From Promethearchaeota archaeon (GTDB taxonomy: Archaea > Asgardarchaeota > Thorarchaeia > Thorarchaeales > Thorarchaeaceae), in contig WJMJ01000071.1 in assembly GCA_014728035.1 (NCBI GenBank), positions 124,001 through 188,000 on the forward strand: DNA of 64,000 nt, given 5' to 3'. The position numbers were made by a program, and so were the translations under genes. The notes beneath the pieces were generated by a model. That model was not told where the DNA came from. It saw nothing but the letters and a program-made list of their open reading frames with translations, and did not search any database. Below are positions 25,302-38,600 of this stretch, piece after piece (position 1 is the stretch's first letter; the number at the start of each line of letters is the position of its first letter).

Positions 25302-25538
25302 ATGCCACGTTCAAGAAAAGACAGAATTCTTCCTGTTGCCCCAGTAGACCGTTTAATTAGAAGTGCTGGTGCAGGACGAGTTAGCGATAAAGGTGCAGAA
25401 CGACTAGCACAGATTTTGGAAGAGGTTGGACAATATTTAGCAAAGCGGGCCTATGAGCTTACAACACACGCTGATAGAAAAACCATAACCGATAAGGATA
25501 TTGAGCTTGCATATAAACAGTGGAGTAAATCCCTCTAA
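25302..25538 (+). CDS. Archaeal histone with short basic N-terminal tail
   Basis: A 78-residue histone-fold protein that wraps DNA. It aligns by eye with methanogen HMf histones: LPVAPVDRLIRSAGAGRVSD, then AQILEEVGQYLAKRAYEL and HADRKTITDKDIELAYKQW. The fold is complete (helix 1, loop, long helix 2, loop, helix 3). It carries an extra N-terminal MPRSRKDRI not present in HMf, with three Arg and one Lys, and a short C-terminal KSL. RBS GAGGAG lies 9 nt before the ATG and the promoter has a strong TATA box. It is likely monocistronic. Confidence 0.93.
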   Translation: MPRSRKDRILPVAPVDRLIRSAGAGRVSDKGAERLAQILEEVGQYLAKRAYELTTHADRKTITDKDIELAYKQWSKSL

Positions 25539-25605
25539 TCAAACATGGCGGCTGTACTCATCTTCCTAAGATGCGTATATATACCTCATCAGGTGTTGGA
25601 AGAAT

Positions 25606-26295
25606 ATGGTTAAGACAGTGAATAGTGTATCCAATTATAATATTCTGCTGTCTATCCATGACGTTTCTCCAATCTATGAGGATGCGATTATATCACTATA
25701 TGATAGCTTATCAGATATTGGGATTTCCAGCTTTACTCTGTTGATCCCTCCATTCTATCAGCTAAAAGGCTCTAATGTATTTGAAGAAAAGGACATCTTT
25801 GTAGATTATTTACGATCACTTGACTTGGAAATCTCTTTACATGGATATTCTCACACAACAAAGTCTGGTGGATTAGATGAGTTCAAGAAGCTCACTGCTA
25901 AAAGGTCTGCTTCTCGTCTGAAATCTGGCATCGCCATGATTCGGAGAGCTTTTGGCATTAGACCCTTCGGATTCATACCTCCAGCTTGGCAAGCAACTAA
26001 AACCGTATTGAACCAAGTAAAAGATGTTGGACTCAAATATTGTGTTATTGGAAACAATATCCATGATTTTAAAAGTATGAAGGTCTTCTCAACAGCAGAC
26101 TATGTCATAAGCCAAGGTGATGGGAATACATCCTTTTCAGATATTATGCTAGAATTAGAGCTTGGAGGGCCTCTTCAGATATCAATTCACCCTCTTGACT
26201 TCAAGTCTAGCTATATTTTTGTAGCTCTCAGAGATGCGCTTGATAGATTAGATTACACTATTTGTGGATATCGCGACTATTTGCGAAAAATATAA
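25606..26295 (+). CDS. DUF2334-like polysaccharide-deacetylase-fold protein
   Basis: A 229-residue protein of the NodB/polysaccharide deacetylase superfamily. Seen: LLSIHDVSPIYEDAI (metal-binding Asp/His region), LEISLHGYSH (second metal motif H-x-x-x-H), GFIPPAW and a C-terminal LQISIHPLD. These are the marks of DUF2334 proteins. No signal peptide, so it should act in the cytoplasm. The substrate is unknown. It lies 67 nt after the histone gene on the same strand. Confidence 0.78.
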   Translation: MVKTVNSVSNYNILLSIHDVSPIYEDAIISLYDSLSDIGISSFTLLIPPFYQLKGSNVFEEKDIFVDYLRSLDLEISLHGYSHTTKSGGLDEFKKLTAKRSASRLKSGIAMIRRAFGIRPFGFIPPAWQATKTVLNQVKDVGLKYCVIGNNIHDFKSMKVFSTADYVISQGDGNTSFSDIMLELELGGPLQISIHPLDFKSSYIFVALRDALDRLDYTICGYRDYLRKI

Positions 26296-26463
26296 CCTTT
26301 TTTCCTCTCTAGTAGATTCATTCGCTTATTCATCCAACGTAAGTATATGAATAAGTTTGTAAGCACATTATGACAGCAAACATAGAGACAATTTGATACT
26401 CTGAAAGACCTATCAATCCGGCTTGAGGGGATTGTTGGAAATTGAATGGATGTGAATGATGTA

Positions 26464-26478
26464 GTTATTCATAATAAC
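26464..26478. promoter_or_regulatory. Palindrome GTTATT-CAT-AATAAC
   Basis: A perfect 6-bp inverted repeat with 3-nt centre, 163 nt upstream of the chosen start of the giant gene. It has the size of an operator half-site pair. No factor can be named. Confidence 0.3.
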
Positions 26479-26496
26479 CTTCGTGCGAAAAATCGA

Positions 26497-26538
26497 AATG
26501 ATTGACTAGCTATCGAATCGATTCATCAGCCAATCATT
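26497..26538. promoter_or_regulatory. Inverted repeat in the giant gene's leader
   Basis: AATGATTG (26497-26504) and CAATCATT (26531-26538) form a perfect 8-bp stem around 26 nt. If transcription begins upstream this would be a leader stem-loop; otherwise it is a candidate operator. Confidence 0.3.
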
Positions 26539-26640
26539 GTTATGGGTCGGGAGAATTGTTCTCACAGAATAGATGAAATGAATTTAGGTTCATTCTATTC
26601 CTTGACGAGTATCAATCTTAGATTCGGAGGAAAACGAAAC

Positions 26641-29600
26641 ATGAGGAGAGCAAGTCTTGTTGGACTTCTTATTATGCTGATATTTGTAATTCCAGTTCCT
26701 AGTATTACTACTCCAGCTGGCACTAATTATTCCGAGTCAAAAACCATTCAAGGTACTGACTCATGGTCTGTTGCAGATACAACCTTTACAACTGGCACAG
26801 GTATGCCACTTTCATATTCAATGATTGGGACCGCTACAAACACGTATGACGGTTCTATGATCATTGATTCTACAAGTCCTAGTACTACCACCGTATCATT
26901 GGATGATGGCTGGACTGGTTCTGGTCTTGAAACAACCGTTGATACTATGGTGATTACAGATAGTGATCAGCTCCTCAATGGTGATATGAATTCCTACCAC
27001 ACCGAGAAATTCCTTGGTACCAGCTTTAATTCTGAAGATGTTCTCATCCCCGATAATTGGGCACTCACTAAAACAGATAATTCAGGAACTGGTCATCCTC
27101 ATCATGGTGTATTTGAGTTCAATAGCTTTTCTAGTTCAGGATATGAAAGCACTCAAGGATTCCGGTTCGATGCGAATTGGGGTGCAAGTACAAGTCTCTC
27201 CTCGACTGATAGTATCTACATCGGTCAGATGATATCTGCACCTTATCGTGAACTTGTTTCTGCTGAAGTTCAATTCTACTATAGAGTTGACTCCGTTTCT
27301 GACTTGAATGACCAAGTTTACCTTGTCCTACGTTTTGGTAATTATGAATATGAGCTTCATGCTTTTGCTTCAGGTTCAACAACCGATACTTGGTTATCAG
27401 CTACAGTACCAATTCCAATTTCAACAATAGATGCAATTTCTCTCCCTGATTCTATTCTATTGGAAATTGGACTTGCGACAGATCTTTCAGGCTCTCAAGC
27501 ATCTGCTCGAGATGCTTATGTATATGTTGATAGTATCTCCGTTGATTTGGATGTTCGTCCGTTCCCAGAACAAGTAGGTCTTACTGTAAATGGCACTGAT
27601 GTTGTTGGTTCCGAGATGTATAGTATCTCACCTTTCTTACCAGACGGTGAGAATCGTGATGGTTACGATCCTGATGGTTCAGGATTCGATTTAGACGGTT
27701 ATAACAATGATGCAGTCTTATCTGTTGGAACTTGGGGAACCTCATGGAGCGACACTAGTCCGTACCAGATTGGCTTACAGTTTCCATTGAATATACCTTC
27801 AGGTGCAGCAATTACCCAAGCCTATATTGAAGTGGAATCTGCTGGAGTTGGTACAATGAGCGATATGCGGCTTTATCTTGCAAGTCGTGATAGTTCATTA
27901 AATGATATATCCGCTTTTACGAATGGTGGTGCCCAACTTGAGGATAGGCTGACCTTTATCGATACTAGCGTAGACTGGTCTCCTTCAGCTTGGAGTTATG
28001 GAGAAAGGTATTACTCTCCTGATTTTTCTGCTCTTCTTCAAAAGGGTATCAATGAGAATGGTTGGAATGCTGGAGACCATGTCGCAATTATGCTAGATTT
28101 CATGTATGCATCATCATATCAGTCATACAACGACATCAAGGGCTCATATGGATCATTCTTTGATGCTCATGAACTGGCAAGGATATACGTAGAGTATATC
28201 ATTCCAAATGCTGAGGATACCGTTGCAAATCTTGCTTACAAAAAAGACATTACAATTAATTCAGCTCGAGTAGCTGCGACTCTAACTGACTTCCCAGTCC
28301 TAGTTGATATTTACGACTCGGACCTGAAAACCGATGCACAGAAGGATGGCGATGATATTGCCTTCGTTCAAAATGGTGTTCAACTAGCTCACGAAATCGA
28401 ATATTATGATCACTACTACAATTCAACCCATGCTCATCTTATCGCTTGGGTTAATGTTCCAACTCTATCTGGCTCATCTGATACTATTATTGAGATGCAT
28501 TATGGAGACTCCGAGGTTGGAAATCTTCAGAATGCTGCAGGGGTTTGGAATACAGGATACGAGTCCGTCTGGCATATGAACAATAACTTGACTGCTGGAC
28601 AACTTATCGATAGTACTGAGAACAACTATGATGGTGTATCATTTGACATGGCTGCAAGAAACGTGACAGATGGGCAGATTGATGGTGCTTACGAATTTGC
28701 TGGTAGCAGTGAACGTGCAATCGTTGGTCAAATGGATACTGATTCATGGGGTGCGATTACCCTGGAGAGTTGGTTTTATCTTGATACGGATGGCGATTAC
28801 AGAATTATATCAAAAGAGGTTGGCACAGGTGGAGGACCTCACATCTTTATGATTGGTGTGGATAACACTCAAACACTTAAAGTCAGAATCTATACGGATG
28901 GAGGCAATACCGACTGGAACTCGCCTGATGATGCTATTAGTCTGAGCACATGGCATCATTTGGTAGTAACATTTGACCAATCCCTTTCTTCAAATGAAGT
29001 TCGAGTCTATCTTGATGGTTCTTACTACTACGGGGAAGGAAACAGCGGTTCAACTTTTGATGACTCAAATACAGAAGTAACAATTGGGGACAATAGTGAG
29101 GGTACTCGGAGTTTTGATGGAATAATTGACGAAGTAAGGATATCAAATACCGCAAGGTCATCCAATTGGATTCTCACCCAATTCCGAAATCAAGACAGCC
29201 CTAATTCATTTCTCTCTGTTGGCTCGGAACAGACCAACAAGGATAGCTATGGAAGTACTGAGACTGCATCTCTGGAATTTGCTACATCTTCTACAGACCC
29301 GGTTTCACTGGAAACTACTGCTTCTCTAACTATTTCTGGGAGCGGACAGAGTCTAGATGAAAATATGAACACCGGAACCACTTTTGTTGTGGACAATGGT
29401 ACAGAATATGTGAATTGGACTGCTAATGTCCTGATTTCTCCCCCACCAAATGCAGCTTCTATGAACGCCTACATAGACTATCCTCAGACTGAATGGAAAC
29501 CTACTTCGGTCACTAACCCCGTAGGGCAATCCAAGACGTACGGAACCGATTGGACTTATACTGGTGGCAAACTTACGATATTTGCTGATGCAGTGGATAT

Positions 29601-32600
29601 ATGGGGAGTTTGGGTGATTGAATTCGAAAGTATGAATTATATTCTCGATGCAAAAATTGGGCATCAAAGTCAGACGCTTGGCAATACTGATATCTTCGAT
29701 ATCAATGATGTTTTCGAGATGCAAGCAACCACTCCTTGGATAACTGACTCACGAGTTGGTCTAGTGTTGACAGATCCAACTGGTTCTCAGTGGCATACTG
29801 ATTATGCAACTACTACTGGCACTCCCACTCATCAGATTCCCTCATTCCAGTACCGTAAATCAATTACAGTTTCTTCATCCGAAGTAGATGCTGACCTTAC
29901 TAATTACCCAATGCTTGTAGATATACTCGACTCAGATTTGTACGACACTTCAAAAGTCCAATCAGATGGTGATGATATTGTTTTTGTATCTGCAAATGGT
30001 GATATCCTTCCTCATGAGATTGAATTTTGGAATCAAGATGTTGGAGGTAGTCAAGCCCAACTTGTAGCATGGGTTAAGACCAATCTATCCAGTACCTCGG
30101 ACACGACGATATACATGTACTATGGCAATCCATTTGTTGGGCCGCAAGAACAACCTGATGATGTATGGACTGAAGGTCACGCTGCTGTTTGGCATTTAGG
30201 TGAGAATACGATAGATGAGGAAACAACGGCAATTCATTACGACTCTACTACTGGAGGTTATGACGGTAATCAAATTGGTAACGTAAGAGCAGATGGTATA
30301 TCTGGTTACTCTCAGTCATTTGCCACAGATGATTGGATTGAGATCAATGATACTGAAAACTTAGACCCATCTGATGATGTGACAATCTCTGGTTGGTTCT
30401 ATTTGAGTAGTTCTTTCAGCTCTACTTCACCAACGACTCAGGTAATTATGGAGAAGTACATCTCTAATGATGACGATATGCTAATTGCACTTGTGGGAAC
30501 CGATTATGGCAATAGTGTGCCTGATGGTAGTCTTGTATTCAAAGTAGAAAATTCTGATGGCGGCTATATGTACAAATACAGTCAGAGAACTGCTTGGTCT
30601 CCAGGTTGGTATCATTTTGCTTGTATTTTGGACTCTGATAATCCTGTAAACAATAAGATTTTCGTCAATGGTGCTGATAACACAAATGCCGGATATCTTG
30701 GTAGTAGCTCATATAATTCTCTCTCATTCTCAGGACACTGGGGTATTGGTGGGAGATATTCCGACACCCAGATTCCAGGTGGAGAGGGTTTCTTCAATGG
30801 ACGAATTGACCAAGTTGAAGTTTCAAATGGTATTCGTTCAGATGCTTGGATTGCTGCTCAGTATAGTAATCTCTATACATCCAGTACTTTTCGAACTATT
30901 GGAAGTGAACAGAGTAGGACTTCTCCCGATTTGACCCTTACAAAAACTATAGACTCTACTGCTCCTGCTGGTGTATGGACAGCTTCTGTTTACTACAATG
31001 ATACTGGTGTGTCTGTGACTAATGCTACCGGTTTAATAGAGAGAGAATTCATCGTCCAGCATGATACAACTCTCACTATAGTTGACCCATACGATGCTGT
31101 ATCAGATAGAACTTCACTACGATTAGCTGGGGATTTACTTGAAGTAGAGCTCAATCTCACTGATGATATTACTTCGGGGAGTGTCACTGGAGCTACAGTC
31201 ACTATGAATTGGACTCAGAGTAGCTCTCCTATTGAGATTACTCTTGACGATTATGGCGATGGTTCATACGGAGTTGTCCTGAATACATCCGATTTAGGAA
31301 CTGCTCAACGTTGGAGGATTAATATTGCTTCATACCATCCCTATTACAATAATGCGACAGAATACTTTGATTTAGATTTATACCATGAGACGAAATTGAC
31401 TTATCTAAATGTGACATCAACACCAATTGGTTTTGATTCAACAGCTACCCTTGTCTATTGGGATGTCTATGATGATGCACCTATCACAGGAGCGACAATT
31501 GCCTTTGAAAACGGAACTACAATCACAACAGATGCAGAAGGGAATGGATACTATAACATCTCTCTCGATTTGAATTATCTCGGACTTGGCAATCACTGGT
31601 TCGTATTTGACGCTTCTAAATCTGATTCTTTTATGGCTGATGCTGATACAAATGTCACATTTACTGTCAGGAAACACTATACTTCTGTTTCAGTACAGGG
31701 TGATTTTGTTACTCCGTTTGGGTTCAATACGAACGTGACTGTTGTCTTGATTGATATGGACACTGGAACCTCTTTATCAACAAGTGATGTTGCATCACTC
31801 AGTTTTAATTCAGTAAGTTATTCAGCACAAATTATTAATTTACCCGGATCTTTCGACCAGACCCTCACTACAAACACATGGGGTTTGGGCGATGAAACGG
31901 TTACCTTGTCGGTTTCTCTAGTAGATTCGATTTACTTCACTCCAGATGATTATGCTTTTACAGTAACCATACGCAAGCACTACACAACCGTGTCTGTTGT
32001 GGGAGATTTTCTTTCACCTTATGGATTCAATACATCAGTAACTATCATCCTAACTGATAGTGATACTGGGACTGCTGTAGCTTCCACAAACGTAAATTCC
32101 TTCACATTTACTCCTGCAGCAAATGACCCAGAAAGCGAATCAAATCCCTCTGATTACATATATGAGATGGATACAGACGGATGGGTTGTGGGTATAGATA
32201 CAGTCACTCTTACCGTAGATATGACTGGGTCAGACTACTTTGATCCAAATTCATTTGATTTTGATATTGAGATTCGGAAGCATTACACTTCTGTTACAAT
32301 TAGTGGTGATTTATCAACACCTTGGGGTCAAAATACAACTCTAACAATTTCATTGATTGATACTGATCTGGGTACTTCTGTTACTGTTGGAAATGTGGCA
32401 TCGTTTACATTCGATTCTGCTATCCCTTCATCTGAGGGTGAATCAAATCCATCAGACTATATCTATGAGTTGGATACAGATGGTTGGTCAGTAGGTATAG
32501 AAACTGTAACACTTACTGTCGATATGACAGGTTCAGATTACTTTGATCCTGATTCTTACAACTTCGATATCCAGATTAGAAACCATTACACTGCTGTGAC

Positions 32601-35600
32601 TGTAAAAGGTAACATGACTACACCAGCTGGAATGGATACAGACCTTATTGTTGAAGTTGTAGACCTTGATACTGGTACGGTTGTTTCCGTTCTGGATGTT
32701 AATTCATTCTCCATGTCTTGGACTGGAGACTCTCAGAACTTTGATGGTACAAGTTATAGTGTAACTTTACTCACTAACACATGGGCATTAGGCACTGAAA
32801 CTGTAACAATCACAGTAGATATGACAGGTTCGGATTACTTTGATCCCGATACATATGATTTTGATATCACCATTAGAAAACACTTTACGTCAGTAAGTGT
32901 TTCTGGAGATTATATTACTCCCTATGGTGAAACAACTGATGTCACCATAATCATCTATGATTCTGATACTGGCACTCAGCTTGCTGCAGGGGCTGCTTCT
33001 TGGTTCAATTTCACATGGACTGGTGGATTCTACGAACAGAATCCTGCATCGTCATTAACTGATACATTGCCAACCGATTCATGGTCGGTGAGTACTGTTA
33101 CTGTTACATTGGAGGTCTCAATGAGCGGATCCAACTATATGGACCCTGATTTCTTCTCATTTGATGTGACCATTAGAAAACACTATACTTCAGTAACTGT
33201 CACTGGTGATTTGACTTCTCCCTACGGGAATACAACTGACCTCACTGTCAAGATTACCGACTTGGATACTGGTACCCTTGTAACATACAATAATGTTGAT
33301 TGGCTCAATTTCACTTGGGCTACAAGTTTCCATGAAATAACAACAGTAAGTACTTTTGATATTACAATCGCTACAGATTCTTGGGTTGTAGGAGCTACTT
33401 CAGTAACGCTGAGTGTATCAATGGGTTCTTCGGATTATTTCAATCCAACTGATTATACATTTGACATTACAATACACAGTATTGAAACTGATTTATCAAA
33501 CGAATTCAATGATATGATTTTTCCAAATGGTGATGATTTCAATATCATTCTCCGTTTGAATATTACTGAACAAGGACAATACTATGGGAATCCCCTTACA
33601 GGACTAACTGCAACCAATTTCACAGTTAAGAATTCCACTGGGTCTTATGTATTCACATTGGAGCATCTCAATGATGGTAGATATAATTTGACCATAGCAG
33701 GAGGGTATTTCCCCGAGGGCCAGTACACGATTTATGTCGCTTTTGTATCAACTGATTCAAGATATAGATCTTCAAGTATCACCATCGTTTTCGAATATCG
33801 TCCTGCAAGAAGTGAGCTTTCATCTGGAGACCGCACTGTTACAACTCCTTATCAAACTGACTACACTGTCACACTCACATTCACAGATATTGATCGTGAT
33901 GAAGGTATCCTGGATGCTACAATTACCGCTGAAGGTGTAGAAATATACGGCCAGCAAAATCTTGGAAATGGACTTTATAGAATCACGGTGAACATCACTA
34001 GTCTAAGCAAAGGGACACACTACTATAATTTGACTGCTGATGCTGATGGTTATGAAAATCAGACTCTCAGCTTCACTGTCGTTATTAGAATTGCATATAC
34101 CTACGCAATTCCATCTACTGGAGCATTAGATATTCCTGTGGGCAATTCTCCAGTTTTCTATGTTGAATACTGGGATATAGACCGTGACATGGCAATTACA
34201 GGAGCAACAGTTGACCATAATTGGACAGAAACAATATCTGTCACTATGGTTGGTGAAGAGTATAAAATAACATTTACAACCTCTGACTCAGTAGATCTTG
34301 GTACTTATCTTGTGATGTTCAATTTCTCAAAAGGAGAGAACTACCAATTCGGGCTATTCAATCTTACAGTTGTTGTCCGAACTCACAATACAGACTTTCG
34401 TTTGGTTAGCGCCGTGGAGCCAACCGCATATAATGGGGAGATTGAAATCTCAGTATTTTATGGGGACTTGGATACTGCTGGTGCTGGAATTGTATCCAAT
34501 CTGATTAGTTACGAAGTTTGGAATGCTAGCATGCAGGTATCTGCAACGATGGTTAACGATACAACATTGGGTGCGGGGTATTACTTGATTACCATATCCG
34601 CATCACAATTTAATGGATTAGGCATTCAAGACTTCACAGTATATTTCAATTGGACTGGATCTGTGTATAAATTCCAAAATAAGACAGTAGGAGCTTCTGC
34701 AAATATCGTAGGAGAAGATTCACGGTACACATTGATTCTCTCATCAGAACCTACACCTTATCTCACTAATATGAGCTACACATTCTTCTATTCAAGGAGT
34801 AATGGTGATGGAATCATTAATGATACAGGTGATGTTCATATCAATGTAGTATTTACAGGGGAGTCAGTAGACCTATCCAAAGTTGATATCTGGGAAGTTG
34901 ACCAAACAAATAGCCCTGGAAATTACTCTGTTCGATTTAATACATCAATTTTCTCTCATACTGGACTAATCTACATGCGAGTATACATCAATTGGTCATA
35001 TGGAGTTGCACCATTCTATACTAATCGAACTGACACAATTTCTGTAAGAGTATTAGCACGAGATACATTGGTATCATTAGTACCAGCTTCAGCAACTCCA
35101 TACTCTGAAATTGCTTCATTTACATTCAATTATGAGGATGCACTGATTGACGAATCGATAGAAAACTCGACATCATTGAACATCTCTCTAAGTCTAAGTG
35201 AATACACTTTATCATATGAATTGACAACTCGAACCTTTACTGTTGAGTTCAATACAACTCAATTTGGAGGTCTCGGTCAGCAATCTTTCACACTTGATAT
35301 TGTGTGGTATGGCTCTCCATTCTATCAGAATAAAACTGGTAGAACCGTATTCGTAACCGTCACGACACGTGACACGGTGTTGGATTATCAATCTCCTGCA
35401 CCTACACCTTACATGGACAATGTAACATTTACTGTTACTTGGACTGATGTAACGGGTAGTTCTACAAGTGGTATCACTGGAGCTAATGTAACCCTGTATT
35501 ATCTTGGAGCTGAGATTTCAAGTAGTTATTACAAGGTGACGGAGGGAACTAATGGCGAATATACTATTGAACTAAATACAACATATTTCCTCACACCTGG

Positions 35601-38600
35601 CTCATATGTAATTACAGCTAACATGACATCATTAGAAATATACTATGATTCAGAAGATGCTGATAGAAGTTTGACGATAACAAAAAGAGTTACATCTCTG
35701 ACTTCAGATCCGTTCGACGCAGTCCCCTACAACTCATCTTTCACGGTTATCCTCTACTATCAAGACACACTTACCCTATCAGATATTGCAAACAATTCTG
35801 ATGTCTTCTTTACTATCGAAACTGCAGGATCTTGGCTCTACACAATCAACTGGATTGAAAGTAAAGGGTACTATGAACTTATTATCGAAACATATAATCA
35901 ACCTTCATTGGAGATTGGTGTTGAATATTCACTTCAATTAAATATGAGCTTCTCTTACGAGAGCCCATTCTATAATTGGGATGATACGACCATCACCTTT
36001 GAGCTGAGGTATCGTGAATCCTCTCTAGAACGAGAAACTTCTCCTGTTCAGACATCATATCTCGATTGGATTGATTTCATAGTATACTATGGTGATGCAG
36101 ATGGGGCAACTGGAATTCCAGGTGCAACCATAACAGTGGAGGTTGGAGGCAGCCCGTTAACTCTAGTAACTGAATATACATATACAGATGATGCTGACGG
36201 ATACTATTCTATATCAGTTGCATCTGATGCATTGGGCGGGATTGGAAGTTTTGGAATAGATGTTTGGGCTAACTGGAGCATGATCGCTCCATTCCATGAT
36301 AATGCTTCTCTAAGTCTCAGCTTAACTGTTATCAGAAGGCCAACTGACGTGACAATCGTATCTACACCAAGTCGTACTAGTTACCTTGAGAACATTACAT
36401 TTGTAATCGAGCTAACAGATCTTGGATATGGAACAACTATATCCTCTGTTACTAAGAATTTACTCCATATCTACAATGGTGTTTCTGAGTTGGCCTCTTC
36501 AGATTTTGATTTCACCGATATCGGCTCTAATCAGTTCGAGATTAGTATTGATTCAACAGTCATTACTTCGGTCTTGGTTTCAAATCTTCAATTGAATATA
36601 TCAATTGATTGGCCAGACTCCCCCAACTATTATCGTGATGATTCGACATTAGTTCGAGTAACAATAATAGCACGAACAACTGCTCTATCGATAGAACCTC
36701 CAACAAACACTGCTTATGGAGAAAATGCATCACTTCAATTAGGTTACATCGACACAACCACTGTTGACACATTGATTGAGAATGCAAATAATCTATCAAT
36801 ATCAACCAATCTGACCGAAATTCCTCAAATCACGTACAATGCAGGCACAAAGCTATTCTCGATTTCATTAGACACATCCCAGTTTGGAAGCATTGGCAAA
36901 TTTGTATTTCATATCAATGTTACTTGGGTCGGATCACCATACTATGCAAATCGAACATTTCAACAAATTACGGTGACCATTACCTTGCGACAAAGTCAGC
37001 TTGATTATCAGGCTCCTGCACCTACTCCTTATGGTGATAATGTTTCCTTTAGTATCACTTACGAGGACATTGCCGGCTCAGTAGATATTGGAATTGATGA
37101 TGCAGAGATTACATTGTATAATGGAACAACTCAGATTCCATTAAACTACTACCAAGTAGAATTACAAGGCAATGGACTCTTTAACTTCGAATTCTATTCT
37201 GGATTCTTTGAGACTCCTGGTTACTATAACATAAATGCATCATTTGTCTACAACGGAACCAATTATGTGGCAGATGCATCAGCGATTAGAATTCTTAATG
37301 TCAGATATCGCACCACTTTGGTTTCATCAGAACCTGTGGGAAGTATTGGTTATGGAACCACCATGGAGATAATTCTCTATTACCAGGATATGCTTACTCT
37401 GGATAACATCGGAAATCTAACACCTCAGACAACTCTAACTGTTTTGAATGGTACTGATTGGGACTTTACGATTACTTGGCAAGAAGTAACAGGAACATAC
37501 CGTCTTCTGGTTGAAACTGCTGATAAAGTTCTACCTGTGGGAGAAACACAGGTATTGTATCTAAACATGTCATACCAGTTTGATTCACCATACTATTACT
37601 GGGATACAATCTATGTGTCTTTCACAGTTCGTAATCGTGTTTCGAGCCTTGATGTTCAGGATGCACCTGTTCCAGCTGCTTATCTGGAATATGCGGAGTT
37701 CACCATGTATTATTGGGATGTTGATGTGACTCAGGGTATTGCAGGCGCTACAATAAGCATTGAAACAACGACCACATTCTCAGAAGGGTCTGATTTCTTT
37801 GTAAGTGAGGGTTCCCCTGGTGTTTACAATATCCAATTGAATACTACAGCTCTACCTTCTTTGGGTGTATTCCAAGTTAAGATAACTGCAATTTGGAATG
37901 GGTCTGCTCCTTATCACAATAATGCTTCTCGGAACGTAACTGTTTCAGTAACGCAGCGAGATGCCGAGGTTGAAATTATATCTCCTCCATCACAAACGAG
38001 ATTCCTTGATAATCTCACTTTCACCTTTACATATACTGATATCCTCTCTAGCAGTTCGATTTCAGTAAGCAGTTCTGATGTTTTGATATATTCAGAAGGA
38101 CTTCTCTTAGGTGCAAATGAATATGTGATAACACCATCTGGGTCTAACTTTTTCGTTTCAATCAATTCGACAGTGTTAGGAAGCACTTTAGTTAGCAACT
38201 TGAATTTGACAATCCTTATTGACTGGAATGATAGCACATCTCCATATTATACAGATGATCAGACTTCACTGAGAGTATCCACAGTTGGAAGAACGATGTC
38301 AGTTACATTTGGCCAAATTGAATCCGTTCCAATTTTTGATAATCTTACAATTGGTTTCTATTTGGAGGATAGTGCAAAGGAAACACCAATATCCAATGCG
38401 ATAATTTACTTTGATTGCCAGACAGTATCTCTTCTTGAAGGAGTATCTTATGTTCTTACAGAAGGTACAGGGTCTCTTGAGGGATACTATAACCTAACTG
38501 TACTTACTTCCTATCTTCCAGATGTGGGTGATTATAATTTCGATCTCACAATTCATTGGAATGCGACAAATCAACCGTTCTATGCCAATTTGAGTACTAT

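Larger units (their letters stand above)
26296..26640. other. Upstream region of the giant surface-protein gene
   Basis: About 345 bp without a gene. It contains two inverted repeats described separately and AT-rich stretches, but no clear TATA box that I can place with confidence. An in-frame ATG at 26542 lies within it; the better start is at 26641. Confidence 0.5.

Noticed and set aside
26542..26640. Upstream start for the giant protein at ATG 26542
   Set aside because: It would put 33 polar residues before a clear signal peptide, and the best RBS (GGAGG) is just before 26641.
31671..38285. Repeats of the giant gene as a CRISPR array
   Set aside because: The units are 300 bp or 1620 bp, coding in one frame, with no short repeat-spacer pattern.
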